64,000 bases of DNA from Saturnia japonica (taxonomy: Eukaryota; Arthropoda; Insecta; Lepidoptera; Saturniidae): assembly GCA_033032175.1 (NCBI GenBank), contig CM065312.1, positions 4,278,001 to 4,342,000 on the forward strand, written 5' to 3'. Positions 59,895-64,000 of this stretch are shown here, one piece after another. Numbering within the stretch: the first letter of the stretch is position 1; the number at the start of each line of letters is the position of its first letter. Below the pieces are notes generated by a model. The model saw only the letters and a list, made by a program, of their open reading frames with translations. It had not been told where the DNA came from and did no database searches. The position numbers and the translations under genes were made by a program.

Positions 59895-60125
59895 GTTTAT
59901 TTGAACCGGCAAATCTCTTGAACTACCAGTCAGATTTCAAAAAATCTTTTTGTAATTTGTAGCTTATCTATTAAGGAAGGTTATAGGCTATATACCTTTA
60001 CGCTACAACCATAAGGACCGAAGCAGTAACCATGATGAAACAATATGGTAAGCTGTAGAAAGTACGGAGAGTGAAAACAACGACAGGCAGATGCGTTGGC
60101 AGCGAACTGAAGAGTTGGGGAATTT
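59895..60125 (+). repeat. repeat D, copy 1
   Basis: TCTCTTGAACTACCAG, AGATTTCAAAAAATC, GAAGGTTATAGGCTATATAC and GACCGAAGCAGTAACCATG match 62850-63085 in order. Confidence 0.6.
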
Positions 60126-60393
60126 AATACGAATGAAATCATGGGGCACTGCTACTATTTAATAAATGCGGATTACAAATATCAAAAACAACATTTTCGA
60201 TTTCACATTTAAATATACAAATGCCGATGTGTACTATTTAAAATCGAGATCATCATTATTAGTATCAGTTTTAAATGCCTTAATGAACGTATTCGAGTCT
60301 TCGACTTTGAATATTAAAATTTTCATCGAACATGTTTTATTGTAGGTTTATAGGGTAGAGAAATTTATAACGTCTGCGGGGTCATAATGAGCG

Positions 60394-60610
60394 GTGACCT
60401 CCGAACTCGAATGCTTCATTGAGCACAGCAGCTGGGCTGGGCGCCATCGTCATCCATTCAGCCGTTCGACACCGTCGCCCGTCAGTTCTGATACTAAACA
60501 CGGAACGCGTCACACGCGCCTACGTTGGCTGTGTAAACGTGTTGCCATCGCCTGCCTATTTAATTTTTTTTTACGCGCGGAAAGTTTGACAGCTACCGAC
60601 CTTTTTAAAA
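60394..60610 (+). promoter_or_regulatory. GC/CpG-rich block upstream of candidate first exon
   Basis: About 200 bases clearly richer in GC and CpG than the flanks, ending 130 bases before the candidate start codon at 60739. The 73-codon forward frame in it has no motif. A promoter/5'-UTR role is inferred only from position and composition. Confidence 0.3.
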
Positions 60611-60738
60611 ATTAAATAACACTGAATGATTTTATATCTGAAACGAATTATACTTAGAACTTGGTAGATAGTGAAATGTGTGCTTAGGATTGTGTTCGTT
60701 CTTATTATCAAAACAACATAATATTGTTTTGTTGCAAG

Positions 60739-60759
60739 ATGACGTCTGTATACAACGAG
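60739..60759 (+). CDS. candidate first coding exon, seven codons (MTSVYNE) then consensus donor
   Basis: GTTGCAAGATGACG starts a frame of seven codons that ends exactly at GAG|GTAAGTG (donor at 60760, phase 0). CAAGATG is a good insect start context, and the same CAAGATG precedes the 44.4 kb candidate. Upstream lies a CpG-rich block suited to a promoter. Donor, start context and upstream block agree, which makes this the best host-exon candidate. The protein is not identifiable from seven residues, and the next exon must lie beyond the recognised part of the window. Confidence 0.45.
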
Positions 60760-61550
60760 GTAAGTGTTCGACATTTCTATTGGCATTTAGGTTTTTAGTT
60801 GTGTAATTTATTTTGCGGTCTGGACCCTTTACTTTTTTATAACTCTAAATGGCGACATGACAATCGTTTAAGTTAAAATTTTGTTTTATAGCTGTTTAAT
60901 CGGAAATACAAGGTCGTTTCGTTAGAACAATGACTTTCTGAAACGTAAACCGCTGTTGTTTACGTGAATACCATTCATGAATTTTGTCAAATCTGCATTT
61001 ATCATTCTCTTAGTTAGGCTTTGGCGAAAGCAGGATCGACCTAGAATTAAGAATGTAATTTATAATTTATATTAATTTAATTGGTTATGCATATATCTAC
61101 CGTATAGTGAACAAAGATGATTGCCCAAGTGACCATAGAGTGTTGTTTTTATTTTACACACAATATAGACTCTTTACACTCTTTTTACAGACCTGCGGTG
61201 TACACTAATATGTCCATAGAGTTCACAATTATTTTCGCCATCAACATGCATTATCGTAGATATAATATGAAATCAGGGCTGAGCCGTGCCGGGAGAGTAT
61301 GGGGTGGTCCATGGCACATCACCCGAGCGCGTGATATTTCACTAGGGGTGTCAAAGCAAATTGGGTATAAGAAAGAAATGAATTGAAAATTAATGTCATT
61401 ACTAAAATTATATTTCGAAATTTTGTGTAGTATTTGTATTAAATTAAAGTGAGCAAGCATGTAATGCATCGAAGAAGCGCAGAATTTTACAATTATCATT
61501 AGTTACGTCATTATAGGAACTACACAGGTATAAAAAAAAGTTGGATCTGT
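60760..61550. other. possible intron, nothing recognised
   Basis: AT-rich with a GC patch at 61270-61350 crossed by 82-89 codon frames on both strands. No motif. Confidence 0.35.
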
Positions 61551-61760
61551 TTGCTCAGTGGTGCATGCTGTATCACTTGTATCAAACGGCGTGAGCTTGC
61601 ATTGTATAATCGTTTCCAACTCTGCTCCAACAAACAAGTTCGCGGTGTCATTCCTTTGCAAAACCGTGTGAATTTGCGGAACAGTCTTCTAACTAGAAAA
61701 TCCCTTTCTTATGACATCGGATCCTTCAAGCGAAACGTCGGTACAAGTAGGCACGCCTAA
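61551..61760 (+). pseudogene. unrecognised 69-codon frame, possibly retroelement-derived
   Basis: The block has normal composition. Its frame (start codon TTG, so the true start is unknown) reads RKSLSYDIGSFKRNV near the end, loosely like the C-terminal Ser-Phe-Lys/Arg block of some LINE polymerases. No firm assignment. Confidence 0.2.
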
Positions 61761-61814
61761 CCGTGTGACGATCCAAGTGCAGACGGCGCGGTGTATTACT
61801 AGTGCATGATGATA

Positions 61815-61930
61815 AATCCGTGCATATCCAGCTGCCAAGAAGTTTGCAGGCTGGCTTGACAGTCACGACTGTTGTTGGATTATCGATCACTCGATGGTCG
61901 CCGTTGTTTTTGGATTTTGCTATTATTTTA
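61815..61930 (-). repeat. CAACGGCGACCATC repeat piece
   Basis: The minus strand reads AAACAACGGCGACCATCGAG and TTCTTGGCAGCTGGATATGC. Related pieces: 18.55, 20.63, 23.07 and 43.95 kb, and 32.4 kb. Confidence 0.5.
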
Positions 61931-62849
61931 ATTTCATTTCACGTGAACAGAAGTTTATGGATTATAAAAAAAAAACTACAACATGAAATATTAAGATCCC
62001 GCCAAAAACTCCAAACCTTAACCTACTTATAACTCAGTGAACATATTCGAAATTTAAATTAAACTAATGAACCTGATGAATGAGTCATTGTGACACTTTA
62101 ATATACATTTGACTTTGATGATTTTTATACGTTTTATATTTTTTCTTACTTATTTGACATAATTTTTAATAATTCTGTTTTACCTGATTTTTTTTTTGTA
62201 TGGTTTTTTTATTTGGCTTAGTGAATTTTCTCCGATAAACTGTATTTTTTTACTAATTGTATTTAGTGCACTGACCCATGGCGATCTAAATAAATAAATA
62301 GACCTATAACACACTGTGGACAACCAATGGTCCAAAGCGAACCAATGAGGTGTAACAACCACTCGAACTTGGAGTGCAAGTTCAAGATTATTTAACTTGG
62401 TTTACCAACTGCTTGATTTACGTGTGACGTAATTTGGGCAAACATCTACCGGTTCTCAGGGTACTTACTGACTACCGACCGATTAAAATTATCGCGATGA
62501 GCTTAATTAACGTTATATTGTATTGTCGATCAAACTTCGTTTCGATTAATCAGTCAAGTAAATCAAAATAATATGAATTGTATTTACAAAAGTTATTAAA
62601 TACCTATACTGAAAAAAATAATCTTTTATATTTTATTTCAATTATAATTTTTGAATTCGTTTATGGTATTTTCATTCGGATAAAGATTTTGTACTTTAAA
62701 AAATAGGGCTTTTATTGTTGTTTTATTTTATTATTTTATTTTATTTTATGTTGTAGTGCATCATACTAAATAAAAAATATCAATTCAATAAATAATAACA
62801 CTCTAATTATATAGTAAATCTCAAGAGATTTTTTTTTATATGTTTGAGT
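61931..62849. other. AT-rich spacer
   Basis: TTTTATTTTATTATTTTATT microsatellite near 62720-62750. Nothing coding. Confidence 0.5.
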
Positions 62850-63085
62850 GCAGTAATCTCTGGAACTACCAGCTAGATTTAAAACACCCTTTTTGCATGT
62901 TATAGCCTGTATATTGATGAAGGTTATAGGCTATGTATCTCTAAGCTACGATCCTAAAGAGCGGAGTAGTACCCATGGACGTCTGATAATGTGTATGAAA
63001 CCTACACGAGTGAGTGCGTTGACAGCGGCCTTGTGGAGATTTGGTCGAATAAATTTAACACGAGAGAAACCGTGGGCACGGGTAG
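62850..63085 (+). repeat. repeat D, copy 2
   Basis: TCTCTGGAACTACCAGCTAG, GAAGGTTATAGGCTATGTAT and GAGCGGAGTAGTACCCATG match 59895-60125. The overlapping 65- and 67-codon frames are repeat translation. Confidence 0.6.
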
Positions 63086-63232
63086 TATAAATTGGTTAAT
63101 CATAATCTTTTATTTATTTTACGATACATTAATTAGAAAAAAAATTATACTTTTGAAAAAAAAAAGGATTTTTTTGGAAGTTACAAATAAATAAATTTTA
63201 CTTGTAATACTCTAAATTATAATTTTCTTATG

Positions 63233-63280
63233 TAATTACCACAGATCAGTAAAACAAGATTTACTAATCTGTGGTAATTA
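63233..63280. repeat. 21-bp stem-loop, one mismatch
   Basis: The arm 63233-63253 (TAATTACCACAGAT then AGTAAA) pairs with 63260-63280 with a single mismatch and a 6-base loop. Confidence 0.85.
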
Positions 63281-63281
63281 T

Positions 63282-63314
63282 ATACTCCAAGTCGTTTTGG
63301 GTGGACTTGAGTAT
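63282..63314. repeat. second adjacent stem-loop
   Basis: ATACTCCAAGTC (63282-63293) pairs with GACTTGAGTAT (63304-63314) with one bulged base and a 10-base loop. It starts two bases after the first stem-loop. Confidence 0.7.
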
Positions 63315-63832
63315 CATTTAACGTCTTCGTCTTATTTTGGTTGTGTACGTTTTTCATTATCACTAACATGTTTGTACAGCTTTATGCTGGAAGGGACCAA
63401 TAATTTAATTATTTTTTCCAGATTTATACGAATTAAAGTAACATATTTATTTATTAAACGAAACTATTGTAAAACATTGATATTAAACGATTGATATTAT
63501 GATCGATACGTACTAAAATGAATTTGCCCACAATTATTGAAGTTTTTAATGAATACACACACGTACTTTTCAATGTATAGACATGTCGATATTTCTTATG
63601 CTTATTTTTTTGAGGATATTAAATGAAGTAAATTAAAAAATTAAAAATCTAAATATTTTGTTAATTTGGTTTCTCATAATAGTGTTCATTGTATATTAAA
63701 ATATTTTAGAGGACGTTTATTAATTATGTGAGATGTTTTATTTTCAATTTAGCTCCTGCTCAGGGGACGAAACGGGAGTGCCCACCCAGTGATGTTTACG
63801 ATGTTGTCTTGTAATGTTTAAGTTTATTTACA
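63315..63832. other. AT-rich spacer
   Basis: The forward 65-codon frame 63297-63494 is AT-driven. A GC-richer patch near 63750-63790 has no frame. Confidence 0.5.
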
Positions 63833-64000
63833 TTAGCTGTGCCCCGCGGTTTCACCCGCGTATAATTTAAAAGCATATGAGTTAATCCAGGGTGTCAGCT
63901 ACCTCCATACCAAATTTCATCAAAATTGGTCCAGCCGTTTGCGCGTGAAGAAGTAACAAATATATAAACACACAAATTTTCGCCTTTATAATTAGAGTAA
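63833..64000 (-). mobile_element. Helitron-like element H10, reaching the window end
   Basis: TTAGCTGTGCCCCGCGGTTT and CACCCGCGT at the left are the reverse of a hairpin (CGCGG-GTGAAA-CCGCG) plus GGGCACAGCTAA. Then CAAATTTCATCAAAATTGGT, CCAGCCGTTTGCGCGTGAAG and CAAATTTTCGCCTTTATAAT follow, phrases typical of these insect repeats. The far end may lie at or just beyond 64000. Confidence 0.65.

Noticed and set aside
1..64000. A multi-gene system (defence, biosynthetic or secretion-like)
   Set aside because: No conserved host or bacterial protein domain other than LINE reverse-transcriptase pieces is encoded in any frame.

Overview
The window reads as nuclear DNA of an insect, most likely a moth or butterfly. 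The background is strongly AT-rich and holds no conserved host gene body. It is dense with mobile-element remnants of lepidopteran type: RTE-clade LINE tails ending in (TGA)n or (GAA)n, a jockey-clade LINE, a tRNA-derived SINE family in seven copies, and elements that begin TC and end CTAG after a GC hairpin, as Helitrons do. No prokaryotic signal, CRISPR array, rRNA or functional tRNA was seen. Species cannot be fixed from this sequence alone.

Layout. Positions 1-1138 carry the reverse-transcriptase part of a jockey-like LINE on the minus strand, open to the window edge. From 1.5 to 12 kb there are Helitron-like pieces (1.5, 5.3-6.1 and 10.1 kb), SINEs at 1.58 and 10.18 kb, and a MITE with perfect 19-bp inverted ends at 9.7 kb. 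An RTE tail with a perfect 13-bp target duplication sits at 13.4-13.8 kb. From 15 to 30 kb there is a candidate short exon (15.2 kb), more RTE tails, and Helitrons at 16.3, 22.5, 25.9, 26.4 and 26.9 kb. From 30 to 39 kb there are nested SINEs and Helitrons. From 39 to 50 kb the sequence is mostly featureless, with a nested hairpin (40.05 kb), a candidate first coding exon (44.4 kb), an RTE remnant (45.6 kb) and a MITE (49.4 kb). A tandem array of exactly fourteen 73-bp units lies at 51.07-52.09 kb. A related repeat that keeps a protein-like motif recurs at 52.2, 52.3, 54.4 and 55.4 kb. At 60.7 kb a seven-codon candidate first exon with a consensus donor lies downstream of a GC-richer block. 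Two adjacent stem-loops lie at 63.2 kb, and a last Helitron-like end at 63.8 kb.

The most defensible reading is a large intron or intergenic tract with a few possible short host exons (15.2, 44.4, 53.8, 60.7 kb). None of those is recognisable by homology. I found no multi-gene system. The most informative structures concern transposon history: a SINE/Helitron composite seen twice, a head-to-tail Helitron junction, mosaic Helitrons, nested insertions and a homogenised satellite-like array.
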